Positions 33,780-45,408 of a DNA stretch of 64,000 nucleotides are shown here, in pieces. The position numbers and the translations under genes were made by a program. This DNA comes from Gigaspora margarita. Taxonomy: Eukaryota > Glomeromycota > Glomeromycetes > Diversisporales > Gigasporaceae. The first letter of the stretch is position 1. Each line of letters opens with the position of its first letter. The stretch is taken from assembly GCA_009809945.1 (NCBI GenBank), contig WTPW01000201.1, positions 446,930 to 510,929 of the forward strand, written 5' to 3'. The notes beneath the pieces are model-generated. The model made no database searches and was not told the DNA's origin. It was given only the letters and a program-made list of their open reading frames with translations.

Positions 33780-34460
33780 AGGTGTCTTAATGGGTCGGGT
33801 TGGGTTGGGTTTGGGCCTGACCTGGGTTAGACCCACTTGGGTCAGGACCCAACCGGGTCTGACCCGCCTCATGTCAAACCCAACCTGGGTCTGACCTGCC
33901 TTATGTCAAACCCAACCTGGGTCTGATCCAACCCAATCCAACCCAGGATGAACACAGGTTAATAATAGTTGCTACATAGTAAAGTCTAAATTTTACTATA
34001 TAAATCGATAATCTTTGCTTAAGTAAACTTGTTTGGAAGACCAAAATGCATATATACAAAATTTTCATCCAAATTGGAGAAATTTTTATTATTTGACTTT
34101 TAATTTTTATGTTTAATGAAAAAATTATAATCATTTTAAAAAATACATTCAACAAACATAAAAATTAAAAGTCAAATAATAAAAAGTTCTCCAATTTGGA
34201 TAAAAATTTCAAAGTATATACATTTTGATCTTCCAAACAAGTTTACTTAAGCAGATTTTATCTATTTACATAGTAAAATTTGACTTTACTATGTAGCAAC
34301 TACTTGCGATCACTGAACAAAATCTGACCCAGGTCTGACCTGACTCATGTTTTTTCTGACCCAGATCTGACCTGACCCACATTTTTTCTGACCTGACCTG
34401 ACCCGGGTTGGGTCGGACCCAAGTTGGGTTGGGTCAAACCCAACCTAGCTAAGACCCCTA
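33780..34460. mobile_element. Element with GGGTTGGGT-rich arms and 9-10 bp TSD
   Basis: The outer arms (33781-33955 and 34322-34455) are built of degenerate GGGTTGGGTC / GGGTCTGACC words in inverted orientation, ending GGTGTCTTA and TAAGACCCC. GTTTCAAGTA flanks both ends (33771-33780, 34461-34470), a 9-10 bp duplication typical of Mutator-like elements. The core at 33961-34315 is an AT-rich palindrome of the TTGTTCGGAAG type found in other families. No transposase frame is seen. Confidence 0.68.
33961..34315. repeat. TTGTTCGGAAG-type palindromic core
   Basis: TGCTACATAGTAAAGTC (left) pairs with GACTTTACTATGTAGCA (right); inside are TTAAGTAAACTTGTTTGGAA and its inverse, then a hairpin of CCAAATTGGAGAA and AAGTCAAATAATAAAAAG arms. 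The order is the same as in 18040-18568, 23888-24950 and 52273-52831, but here the AAAATAAGCTACC outer ends are absent and GGGTTGGG arms replace them. Confidence 0.7.
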
Positions 34461-34837
34461 GTTTCAAGTATTGGTTGATTATTAGTTGTCAATATTGGAC
34501 ATTGTTGTAGTTTTTTATATAAAGAGTAGTTCAAGTTAATGATACTCTTTGCTGATTTTAATTATAGAGTTAAGGCCATTTGAAGTTAATTTATTGGTTA
34601 ACATTACCTCCAGCTGAAGTCTTCCCACCTCCCTCTGAAAATGAACAGCCAATCAAAATGCTAGATGACTCTTGCCAGTCATCTGATTTATATTAACCAA
34701 TTAAATTGCCCATTTTTGTTCATTTTATACGTTTGTTTCATATGTTCATTTTTTTATCCCCCTTTTGAGAGTCCTAGAAAAGTAATGTTAACCAAAGTAT
34801 CAACTTCGAATGGTCTAATTCTAACTCTAAAGGTGAA

Positions 34838-35445
34838 AGGACCCTAGGCATCTCTCATAGAGGTCATAACTAATTTGCATGAATTTAGGCATTTTTGCTA
34901 CCCCTAAAATCAAGTGAATTTGCTAAAAGTTAGATTATTATATATAAATTTTATGGTAATTTGCTACAAACTAAATTATTACATTTATTTTTATAAATCA
35001 AAATAATATATGTATTTTTGATTGCTGAACAAATTTTCTTAGAGTGCTTTGTTAGAATCAATTAGTAAAATTTTGAGAATAATAGAATTCTTTTTATTTT
35101 TATTAATAAAATTATATAAAATATTATAATTCACAAAATTTTACTAAATGATTCTAATATTGTGCTCTAAGAAACTTGTTTAGCATATAAAAATACATTA
35201 TTCTGGCATATTTAATTTTATATTTCTTGAAAATTTAAGAAAAGATGCTTAATTTTGGATTTTTTTGATCAAAAAATCCAAAATTAAGCTTCTTCTTTTA
35301 AATTTTTAAGAAATATAAAAGAAATATGCTAGAATAATGTATTTTTATATGCTGAACAAGTTTTTTTAAAGCACAATATTAGAATCAATTAGTAAAATTT
35401 TGTGAATTATAATATTTTATATAATTTTATTAATAAAAATACTAA
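34838..35445. mobile_element. Truncated AGGACC element (CAGGCATCTCT type)
   Basis: Begins AGGACCCTAGGCATCTCTCA and follows 53493 onward closely (CATAGAGGTCATAACT...), including the first X-type and Y-type hairpins. It stops at about 35445, where LINE sequence begins. The other half was not found after the LINE, so the insertion was accompanied or followed by loss of the remainder. Confidence 0.65.
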
Positions 35446-35454
35446 AGAATTTAC

Positions 35455-36440
35455 GTGGAGGACCAGGTTTATAATGGTCAGATCCAATGTACAGGGCAGG
35501 CTATGGTATCCTGTGCAGCTGTGAGAACCAAGCTTAAAATAGCAAGCGTCTCTACAGAAGATATTAACAATACTTTAGATACCATATCTTTATCTCCTTC
35601 TGAAGTACAACTTTTTTCCAATACCTCTTCATTACTAACTGCTACCAACTCTAACAACTATTCAACATCAGAAATTAATAATGAATCCCTATTAGAAAAA
35701 GACTTCAATAATGAAGAAATTGAACTACCTACAAATTCTTTAAATGACAGAAGCTATATCAGCCCCAATCCTAGCTCTTTTGAGATATATAACCCAACAA
35801 CATATTACAACAAATTTCTTTACTATTACAGACTACAAACTCTACCTTCTCTACAAACTATAGGCTCTTTTTTACAATATATACTAGAATATTACCCTAT
35901 GTTTTATTCAAATTAATATATCAAAATTTCTGTTAAACCACATTCTCAACTTGATTATGTTTTTACTGAAACACATATTTACCTCTGATATAAAAACCTT
36001 GTACCAGGTCACTTCATATTTCCACCTTTTGGAGATCTACCATCTCTTTGCTATATAGAACTTAAATTATTCAATAACAATTTTCAAAAACAATCTTTAC
36101 TAATAATTTTTTTTTTCCAATACCCAATTTACAACTATATACAACTCCAAACCTTAATACTAATTCTTTCTCAAATATCAATTTACCTCATTCTTCTGAA
36201 GAACTCTGTTACAATAAATTTCTTAAAAAACATAATCTCCCACTTCTGCCACCTTTACAAACACTCAAATCCTTTATACAACATTTACTCAAAAATTCAT
36301 TTTCACTATTATTCAAAATCTCAATTAATATTACAACTCTTGAAACACATGTATATTTCAACACCCAAGATGAAGTTCTTTCTAACCATATTATACTTTC
36401 TCCTAATCAATATTCTATATACTACCAGTCACTAATCAAA
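35455..36440 (+). pseudogene. LINE 1 N-terminal region (ORF1-like/linker)
   Basis: An open stretch of 153 codons (35455-35916) rich in Ser, Thr and Asn continues through stops to 36440. It contains a duplicated module: YYNKFLYYYRLQTLPSLQTI near 35806 and CYNKFLKKHNLPLLPPLQTL near 36210, each followed by a hydrophobic SFxQxxL segment and then a TETHIYL / LETHVYF motif (near 35970 and 36345). I know of no catalytic motif in it. It precedes the endonuclease on the same strand, so it is the amino-terminal part of the LINE polyprotein or its first ORF. No good start codon is evident and the first bases may be outside the element. Confidence 0.5.
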
Positions 36441-37060
36441 TCATCCACATCAAATCTCTTGCAAAATTTACATCTAAACATTGCTACACACAATGTTAGA
36501 GGCTTTAATATTGCTTCCAAAGGCAAATTTGGCAAGACTATTGCATTAACCATAATATTTCAATTGCATGTATTACTGAAACTAAAATTGTATCAAAAAC
36601 AAAACTTTCTTTTTGCAACAATAACTTATTTACCTATTACTGGGCAAAGTCTAAAGCTCAGTAGAAGTTGCTGCTATTATGATCTGCAATAACCTTAAAC
36701 CACATGTGCATAGCTATCACACACATCCAGATGGGGCTATTGCTTTGGACTTGTTTTTTAAAGGCAATATAAAGCTCCGTATTATATCAGTTTATCTTTC
36801 ATCTACTGATTCATACAAAAGAAATCAAACTCAAAACCAAGTTATTAATTGGACTTTACAGGCTCAACAATCTAATCTACACCCTATAATTTTAGGAGAT
36901 TTTAATACACATGACAATACAACTAGCTCAGCATCAAAATATAAACTTATTAATTTTTTACATCGCTCAGACATGTTTGATATTGGAGCTCATTATAACA
37001 ATATACACTACACCTGGTCAAACAGAATCAACCAAAGCAGAATAGATTATATTTGACAAA
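36441..37060 (+). pseudogene. LINE 1 APE-like endonuclease domain
   Basis: Blocks of the endonuclease/exonuclease/phosphatase fold in order: LHLNIATHNVRGFN (N-terminal Asn), ITETK (metal-binding Glu, in a shifted frame near 36575), ISVYLSS, ILGDFNTHDN (Asp and Asn of the catalytic centre) and YTWSNRINQSRIDYI (C-terminal Trp, Ser and Asp-Tyr). These nick target DNA to prime reverse transcription. The domain is split by a frameshift near 36540-36680 and ends with TGA where a Trp would fit. The final SDH-like catalytic box appears as LSDHLIL near 37120. Confidence 0.75.
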
Positions 37061-37099
37061 TTCATTTAATATACAATTTCTTCTTTCTTATAACATTAA

Positions 37100-37970
37100 T
37101 GATAGCCAAACTAGAACTCTAAGTGACCATCTTATTCTATTGACATCCTGGACATTTCTAATGTCTATAGTAAACCTCCACACCTTCATACTGGTATCAG
37201 TCGCAGAATTTTTAATTACAAAATAATGAGTTCAGACCAATGGACAGAATATTCTGATTTATTATCCCAACTCTTTATTAAAAATCATGTCCCAACCTCA
37301 ACCAATATACAGAAAAGCATTGATACAACCTGGCACAAGATACAACAATGTACTATACAAGCTGCAATTCAAAAGATTCCTAATAAAAAAACTCATAAAC
37401 GAATTTACAATCACAAATATACACCACATTGTACTGCCCTTCATACTGGTCTTAAAAAACTTGAACATCATATAAAACTATTAAAAAGCAACTCTATTGC
37501 TTATTTACCTCATATCAACTTACATATTTCATTTATTAACTCAAGAGCAAAGTGCAATCTTAATTTTCTTATATCACTTAAATTTAAACATGGCTTGTAC
37601 ATGTACAAAGTATTTGGAAACAAATATATCATGCTTATCACCTGGAATCGTCTCTTTTTCTCTGACAACAAATTAGTCAGGCCTCAGAAAAAAGATGTAA
37701 ATCACTTATTACTAAATCTAAACAAGCTATAAATAGTATACTTGATTGCTACCAACTTCCTGTTCATTTTACAAATATTAAACTTCAAAACCAACTTATT
37801 ACTGATTCTACTCTAATTAAACAACATATCCAATCACACTTTAATAACTGGACTGCATACAGACCTATTAACCAGAATTTATTTGATAACTTCTGGAATC
37901 AACAATACTATCCACTCCTACATATTAAGTCTAAATGGTATATACTACTAACCCTTCCTATAACAGAAGA
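37100..37970 (+). pseudogene. LINE 1 linker between endonuclease and RT
   Basis: A 168-codon open piece at 37226-37732 begins MSSDQWTEYSDLLSQLF and runs through TWHKIQQCTIQAAIQKIPNK, a helical pattern normal between the endonuclease and reverse transcriptase of LINE polyproteins. The next segment reads TLPITEEEVIQTIS, the start of the RT domain. No catalytic role is assigned. Confidence 0.6.
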
Positions 37971-38962
37971 AGAGGTCATTCAAACAATTTCTTAACTTCC
38001 TAATAACAAAGCCTGTGGTCCTACAGGCATAAGCTATGAAATAATCAAATTATAATCCAACTGGTATTACTATTCTCACATCTCTTTTTAATCAATGCCT
38101 GACACAAAATTCAATTTTCAAACAATAGAAAAAAGGAAGAATTTTTTCTATTCCAAAAAACAATACTTTTGATGGTAATCTCAACCTTACATGCCCAATA
38201 AGCCTTATTGAGCATACCAGAAACATCTATACCAAAATCATTACCAATAGACTAAATCAAGTTTTCTCACAACACCCTATTCTTTCACTATATAACTATG
38301 TTGCCCTTTCTGGAAATAGTACTTCTATTCCTATTCATATTCTTAACAACCTTATAGAAGATGCTAACTGCAATCACAAAGAGATCTGGCTTCTATCACA
38401 AGACATGAGCAAAGCTTATGACTCTATAAACTTTACTCTTCTAGAGCATGCCCTTATACGTTTACTTCTGCCTACTAATATTGTTAATACTCTTTTTAAT
38501 ATTTTAACTGACTGACAAAACAATGTTATTATCAATTTGGGTCTTATACAACCTTATCAGGTTCAAAATGGTATTGACCAAGGAGAAACAATAACACTCC
38601 TTCTTTGGCGGATTTACTATGATCCTCTTATTTCTTATATATACTCAATTTCACCTGGTTATACAATTGAAACATTCTGGTTTACCAACCTCAAAAATTT
38701 TACAACTGACAATCTACAAACCAAAAGTTCTGTACTAGCATACATGGATAATACTTTATGGATAGCATTATCTCAAACAGAGCTTTCTAAAATACTTACT
38801 GTTGCAGAATCCTTCTATTCTATGGCAAACATCCAAGTAAATCCAACCAAAGCAATACTTTCAACTAATATTAAACAACAAAACTACAACCCAATTATAT
38901 ATAACAATCAACCTCTTTCTCTTCAACTACCAAACCAGCCTTTTAAGTTTCTTGGATGTTAG
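37971..38962 (+). pseudogene. LINE 1 reverse transcriptase
   Basis: Blocks: LPNNKACGPTGISYE (RT block 1), KKGRIFSIPKNN and LTCPISLIEHTRNIYTKIIT (block 2), SQDMSKAYDSINFTLL (palm Asp), GIDQGETITLLLWRIYYDPL (block B) and LAYMDNTLWIALS (catalytic block). The last box should be YxDD but reads YMDN, with the second Asp changed to Asn. Stops at family Trp positions include TAG in QWKKG, TGA in TDWQNN and TAG in GCWTINN contexts, and TAA at a Gln in TISQLPNN. The domain primes cDNA from nicked target DNA. The long open piece is 38537-38962. Confidence 0.8.
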
Positions 38963-40257
38963 ACTATAAACAATTTCAACAAACCCAACGTATTATTGCT
39001 GAATCAAACCAGCTTATACAAATTGCTCATACAAAACAAATTACAGATACCCAAGCATGCTATATTATTAATATTGTTATTATTCCTACAATAGAATACT
39101 AAATACAAAATATTGTATTAAGCCAGTTAACATGCAAAAAATCTTAACACAGAACATAGGATTAATCAAACATAAAGCCTAACTTAACTGCACAATTCCT
39201 ACTAGCACTTTACTCCATCCTTAAATTTACAATATTAAAAATATATAGAATATCCAACTTCAACACCACCTATCTAACTTTATTAAAAGATTAAATAGCA
39301 ATAGCCTATTAAATATTACTACTTTTATTAGAGTTCAACAACTCCAAAATAACCTCTGGTCACCCACTAGTATCTTTACTCATCCTAATCCTACAATAGA
39401 TGGCCCTAATAGATTAACTAAAACCTTTAAGATTATTTAGCTTTTTAAACATCTTAACTAGTCAATTAGCCCTAATTCTTATTCCAACATTCCTTTTGTA
39501 ATTAAAAAAGGTTCAATTTTTTTGGAATTTATTCTTGCTTCACATCCTAAATACACAACTTTTAAAAAATAAATTTGGCATTATCATTTACTTTTTCTTG
39601 ATCAACTCACAACATATGACAATTCATGCTTATTAGACTAGAAACATATTTCACCAAGATTATACAAAATTTCTAAAGGCAGAGCTTCTCAATGGTTTAT
39701 CTTTGAAGAAGATAAAATCACTAGCTACTCCTATTAACACACTATTTACTCACACATAAATTTACCCTTTACAAGCTATTATAGTTATACTACTGGGTAC
39801 TTTTCAAAACATTCCAAACCTTGGCTTATTACATTATTAAATAATCAAATTATTATAGGCAAAGCTCATCACCAACCACCTGCATCAGACTTTAATAACT
39901 CACTGGCAATGTTCTTTTAAAACACAATTCACAAACTTATACCCAACTCCACCAATTACTACATCATCATGCAGTAACTGTTCTCTTAATACTAAAATAA
40001 TTAAAAACAAATGCACTATTCTAATACCTACTAGTTATGCTACAAAATTCTTTGGCAGACTAAATTCTGACAAAACAATTAATTTAAATGCTAATTTTCT
40101 AGATCTCATATATTCAATTGCACTTAGAAATCCAATTCATATCCCACTATTACCAAATCTTAACATTTCTACTATACAACTCCTTCCAATACTTGAACCA
40201 AGCCAAGCTTATAATACTCTTCAGTCTTTTGCACATTATAATAGTAGTCTCTCTGAA
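38963..40257 (+). pseudogene. LINE 1 region between RT and RNase H
   Basis: Low-level coding reading with many stops: FNKPN...RIIAESNQLIQIAHTKQI, then HHLSNFIKRLNSN, FKII-stop-LFKHLN-stop-SI and SPRLYKISKGRASQWF. Three TAG codons lie in contexts where a Trp would be expected. No domain is recognised, as usual for the thumb/connection region of such LINEs. Confidence 0.5.
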
Positions 40258-40840
40258 CTTACCTTTTATACAAATAGTTCTGTTATTAATCTAGGCAATC
40301 CCTAGTGCTCTATAAGAATTGGTTGGATACAATTAGCTAACCAAAATATCATACATACCTTTCAAGCACAAACCAAATTCTGACCATGCTCATTTAAAGC
40401 AGAACTACTTGCAATTTTAGCTGCAATAAGTACAGCTTCTAGAAACTGTACCATCCAAATTTATACAGATTCACAATCAGTTATCTCTAAATTTAAAAGT
40501 TTAATCAATATTATACCACTTCCAAACTTTCTAAATATACCCTATTGGTCAATCTGGAATACATTACTTAACTTAATTAAATCATACAAACTTCATATTA
40601 CTTTGCATAAAGTAAATGCACATGAAGATGACAACTTCAACAATAAAGATGACCAACTAGCACACAATCATTACATAGCACCTTATCTTATTTTTAATTC
40701 AATCAATATATATAATCCTCAATATATACCAACTTCAGATAATTATCCAATAGAACTTCCTATCTATCGCAGCATAAGAACAATCTGTAGAGCACATATA
40801 ATTGCATGGTGGACATCACAAAACCACTTTCAGCAATGAA
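40258..40840 (+). pseudogene. LINE 1 RNase H domain
   Basis: LTFYTNSSVINLGNP corresponds to the first catalytic strand, where Asp in YTDGS has become Asn. FKAELLAILAAISTA carries the second acidic residue (Glu), IYTDSQSVISKFK the third (Asp), and HKVNAHEDDNFNNKDDQLAH the His/Asp C-terminal motif. TAG and TGA fall at NP-W-CS and F-W-PCS contexts. An open piece of 78 codons is left at 40603-40839. The domain removes RNA from the RNA-DNA hybrid during retrotransposition. Confidence 0.75.
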
Positions 40841-41580
40841 ACCCAATTTCACAACTTATCAACTGGAATGCTTCATAGCTATACATTAATAATAATCAAA
40901 AATTAGCAATTTTTCATATAGCTTTCAATCCTCTACTCTAAAACCTTTTAGAGTAAAGTTATTACTAGATGAGCTTCTTTCCCCACATATTCTTCATAAA
41001 TGATATCCCTCATACCCTAATATTTGTCATATATGCCAATAGGCAAGTAATGCCTTGCACTGGGTTACTTGTCCAAATACTAATCTACTACTAGACCTTA
41101 TAAACAATTCCTTAAACCAAATATTTAGCTCTAACAAACTCGATATCTCTTCAACTCAGGCTATAAATCTTCACTCCAAATTTTAAACCTTGATAGTTTT
41201 CAAATTCATTATTTTTCATACAAGCCCTCATTATACTCAACTCTATTAGATCTTATTCCATTAGAACTGATTAATACATTACAAGAAACTGGCTTATTTT
41301 TAAAGCTTGCTAGCGCCTTTACAATTCAATTTTTACTTTATCTGAATCAACAAATTTATACAAAAGTCTGGATTACTTCAAGATTACAATATCAACAAAC
41401 AATCTTACAAAATCAAACCATAGCTTCTGGATCTTCTGAATCTACTACATCTATAATCCAAACTAATAATAATAATTCTATTATAAATAACTCAATTCAG
41501 AAAATAGATTACTGGTGCCCCACTGGATTAAATATCTTACACACCCTTCTAGTATATTAACCAATAACCAAATCTAGATA
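40841..41580 (+). pseudogene. LINE 1 C-terminal zinc-binding region
   Basis: YPSYPNICHICQ...ASNALHWVTCPN (near 41005-41080) has the Cys-x2-Cys...His-x4-Cys spacing of the zinc ribbon that ends several fungal LINE polyproteins. A Gln/Ser/Thr-rich tail follows and ends near 41560. Stops at HK-stop-YPS and CQ-stop-AS positions again fit lost Trp/Gln codons. Confidence 0.65.
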
Positions 41581-41768
41581 AGCCTTGGCCACTCTTGTTG
41601 GTTTAGGCCACAGATAAGTACTAGGTCTACTTTTGTTTATCCAGCTATATGTCTGAGTTCTTTTTCTTAGCATTAGATTTAAATTATGAAATTTTTTCAA
41701 TTGTAAAAAGTTTCTATTAAATTTAATAAAGATAAGAGCAAGGTCTTACTATTAAAATTAAAAAAAAA
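41581..41768 (+). repeat. LINE 1 3' untranslated end and A-rich tail
   Basis: A GC-richer segment (CCTTGGCCACTCTTGTTGG... at 41583) that can fold on TTTAGGCCACAG, then AT-rich sequence ending in an A-rich run at 41757-41769. No target duplication could be matched to the left end. Confidence 0.5.
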
Positions 41769-44350
41769 GAATAAGGTGGTAAGAATAATTATTCATATTA
41801 TGTGTGTTTAATAAATTTTGCAACATATTTATAAATTCTTTAATAGTTAATAAAACAGAAATAAGTTTAACTTTACTCCTATTACACACGTTTCAATTCT
41901 TGAATAGTCAACAAAACAGAAAAAAAGGGTCTTTGAATCATATATCATAATTAATAATATCATAATTAATAATATTAACATTGATATTGTACTGATATTG
42001 CTTACAGTTAACATCCTTTCATTATTCTTTTTGATCTACAATTGTATTATCGAGGCTCTAATATTGCTTACATTTAACATCCTGGTGTTATTCTTTTCGA
42101 TCTACAATTGTATTTGATTACTTGTATGAATAATATATACTTTAGTTAGTTTAATTTGGCTCTCTTGTTTCTTTATAATCATTTACAAAAATTATTAAAT
42201 TTTAGAGTTTAAGTTGTTCCTGTGTTCCTGTGCCCTTGGCTCTTCTCAAAAATATGGACAACTTTTAATATTTTAAATTTGTTTTACTACTGATAAAAAT
42301 GAAAATTTTATTATTTAATCCTTTTTATTGGAATCAAATTGTTGTGATAAATTAAATTTCTTTCAATATAAAATTTGACAAAATAATTTGATTAATAAAT
42401 AAATAGAGAATTGCTATTGAAAATTTCATTAGCAATTTTGACAAACAAAAACTCTCATGAACTTATCAAAGACCATCTAAACCAATCTGCCTAAATAGAT
42501 CCTAATCTTAACGAATTTAATATTTGTCTGTTTTGTGCATTATCGTTACTTTTAATGTTTTTGAAATAATTTTATTATTAGGATTATTTTTGAACAACAA
42601 TTACAAGTTTGCTAATAATAACAATAACCTTGTTTTACATTTGAGATTTAACTATTATTAGTACTATTATTGGTTTTATCAAATTCTACAAATAATGTTT
42701 TTTTTTTAGTAATTTCATGTTTTTATTTGGGAAATTCATGATTATTTGTTCTTAAAAGTCTTATATTTGGTAATTGTTCTTTTTTTTGGACTAAAAATTT
42801 AAATTGTAAAAATTTTAAATAAAAATGTTTTTATACTGCTACTTTTTGCTATAACTATGATTTTTCAATTTCAACTGTTATTATTAATCTTTCTCATAAA
42901 TGTTCAAAACTTCTTTTTTTTTGTTGGTCTCATGTGCTATGTTTTTATGTTTTTAATCACAATTATTTTTTTCAAAATTAATAGTCAGATTAAAATCTTA
43001 CAATCAATTTTTGACAAAGAAGTGATATTTCTTGTATATACAATTTATGATTCGGTTTTCTAATATAGTTTCCTTTTTAACCAAAGGTTTATATTTGTAA
43101 ATTTCAACCAAGCATCTTAAGTTCATTTATTGAATTATATTACTTTTATTTGGAGCATATTGAATGAACCAAATAATTATACAAAAATTATGTTTATGAT
43201 GCAAAAATATTTGTCTTTCTAAGGAAATTAGCATATTTAAAAATAAACTTATTCATCTTGTAACTAGATTAATAAGTTCATAAAGAATAATGAAAATTGC
43301 TCTTTATAATAATAAAAAAGCACTTTTGTGAAGTAAATTAATGCCGTAAGCAAAAATTTCATAATCTTAGCAGCTTCAATTACTTCTTAAATTGAGATAG
43401 TTTCATTTTTACTTCTTGAAAATTCAACAATTTCAATATTTGTAGAAGTAAAAATTATAGCTATAATTTTAATGCATTTAATTAAAAGATTCAGAACATG
43501 ACTTTTATTTCATATATTTGTTCGAGTATAATTTACCTGGCTTGTTTTGACTGATAACTATTGCAGATACAATCAATAAAAGTGCCATAGTTGTAGCAAA
43601 TTGAATGAGAAAATTGATAATGCAATTCATTTTGTGTGAGATTGCGAAATAAATTATTTAGTAGTGTAAATTGATTACACACATTAACTAGAATCACATG
43701 GCTTGGTGTTATATAAAATCACATAATTTGGTAAGGTCATTTAGAAATTACTTGATTTGCTTCCATACAAACCAATGCTCAAATAAATGCAAATAATCAA
43801 GCTTCAAATACAACTAATTAGCCTTTACAAGACTTTAGATTGTAATTAATAACTATTGTTTTCCAAAAAAATTGTATTACAAAATGAAGAATTAAATGTG
43901 AATAAAGCATCTAATTTTTTAGTTATTGTTTTTATTATTAATAAATGATCACTTGTCAAATTTGTGAAGAGCCAGTCTCAGTCGTATCTTAATTAACAAT
44001 CATATAATTAATAAAATACTTATAATAGGAAAATTTAATATAAATATTTAATTACCTGATTCATATTTACTTTTATATGTGACAATTATTTCTTGAATTT
44101 TTTTAAAGCATTCCTCTTTTCATAATGTTTTTGCTCACATTTCTAATTATAATCGATATGACAAAATAGGTTAATTTTTCACTAGTACTTAATCACATGA
44201 AACAAAAAATATACATTTATTTAACTGAATTAATTCCTATTATATATATTATTCTAAAAAATAATTTTGAAAATATTTTTCATATCTAAAATTAAAAATA
44301 TCTAATTCTAGTATGTGAAAATTCAATTAAATTTTTTGAATAATATTAAA
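41769..44350. other. AT-rich DNA, no gene seen
   Basis: Contains a tandem duplication (41997-42116) and several simple ATAATTAAT repeats near 41945-41985. A short + strand piece at 43946-43990 reads ITCQICEEPVSVVS (Cys-x2-Cys) but is too short to call. The 68-codon hydrophobic ORF at 42857-43063 has no supporting context. Confidence 0.4.
41997..42116. repeat. Tandem duplication, 66-bp period
   Basis: ATTGCTTACAGTTAACATCC...GATCTACAATTGTATT occurs at 41997 and again at 42063 with six or so differences. Confidence 0.75.
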
Positions 44351-44356
44351 ATTTCA

Positions 44357-44610
44357 AATTTATTGCAAATTACACAAAATAATAGAATCTAAATTATCTC
44401 TAAAACAATATTCTGATGGAATAGAAAAAGTTGCATTACTTAATGTATTTTCTATATTTTGATCATTAATCAAAGGGATGTTTAATTTTGAGAACATTTT
44501 TTCGAAATTCTTTAATGTTATTTGATTCTTTTCTAACAAATCAGCTTTCAAATCATTAGGAATTTTAATAAATTCTTCAACAACATCTTTTTTAAGAAAA
44601 ACTTACATCT
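44357..44610 (-). pseudogene. Unidentified coding fragment
   Basis: The minus strand reads KKDVVEEFIKIPNDLKADLL followed by EKNQITLKNFEKMFSKLNIP and ends IILCNLQ with a TAA at about 44357. It is open for about 83 codons and has normal amphipathic coding character. It lies 300 bp downstream of the Cys-rich fragment at 44905-45309 on the same strand; the two could be exons of one gene, but I found no pair of splice sites that keeps the frame. No family is recognised. Confidence 0.4.
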
Positions 44611-44904
44611 TTACATACAGTATGTATAGTAAGTACTCTACTAATTTACCTCTTAACACATAGAGTTACTGTACTTATAAAATTTTTTGACATGACTGAA
44701 TGTTAATTGCTTAAATATATACGTAAAGAATTATATTACCTGTTATATGAAACTTACAAGAAAAAATGTTATTTGAAAACTTACTTATAAAAAAGTTGGC
44801 AGTTAGGTGGTTATTATATAAAAAAAATCTGATTGGTTGGCCTGAAGCACCTTTTCCAGATATAATTTTTAACAATAAAAAGATAAACAGTTCAGTATGA
44901 ATTT

Positions 44905-45309
44905 TATTTATCTGATTAGAAATAATTTTGTTCTCACTTTAAAAATTTCATTTATAATATATGAGTTTATAAGTTGTTTTCCCCAATCATCATTCCAAAG
45001 CCTGTAAGTTTTAGGACATTGTTCTCTCACATCATGATATACAGTGTTACATATTACTGAACATTTTGAACATTTAAAATTTTTTTTCCATTCTTCTTTA
45101 CTCATGACTTCAGTTGGTATTGGCTTAAAACAACAGTCTTTGGTATTATGATCTTTAGTCTTTTGACAAAATTTACACCACTTATGTTCCCCATATTCAA
45201 CATCATTCCAACTCCAATAAATTATAGTTCTACCTCTACAATAACAATATTTCCTGTCAACTGAGCACTATTTACACTTGCTTGCTACTTTTTCTTTATC
45301 CCATAGGGG
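44905..45309 (-). pseudogene. Cys-rich zinc-binding protein fragment
   Basis: The minus strand reads, with one TAG, WDKEKVASKCK-stop-CSVD, RKYCYCRGRTIIYWSWND, HKWCKFCQKTKDHNTKDCCF and then MSKEEWKKNFKCSKCSVICN with DVREQCPKTYRLWNDDW. Several Cys-x2-Cys pairs and a Cys-x2-Cys-x5-His-x4-Cys arrangement suggest zinc knuckles or ribbons. The frame is intact for about 130 codons apart from the TAG. It could be a lineage-specific gene or the nucleic-acid-binding part of a transposon protein. A GT-type splice donor (AAAGTGAGA near 44937) could end an exon. Confidence 0.45.
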
Positions 45310-45408
45310 TAACTTATCAGTTAGGAACCCTATTCTTCTCTATTATGATCTAGAGTAAATAATTATTGGTCAATAAATGAATTCAGTACTATTCAAATTA
45401 GTTGAAAG

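Noticed and set aside
33780..33960. Telomeric repeat tract (GGGTTGGG words)
   Set aside because: The words are irregular, present in both orientations as element arms and bounded by a 9-10 bp duplication; they are not a TTAGGG-type array.
42857..43063. Hydrophobic 68-codon ORF on +
   Set aside because: T-rich DNA gives Phe/Leu/Ile codons by chance; no start context, homologue or neighbouring gene supports it.
44595..44940. Intron joining the two minus-strand fragments at 44357-44610 and 44905-45309
   Set aside because: The candidate donor AAAGTGAGA and the AG sites upstream of the second fragment do not keep one reading frame, so no gene model was drawn.
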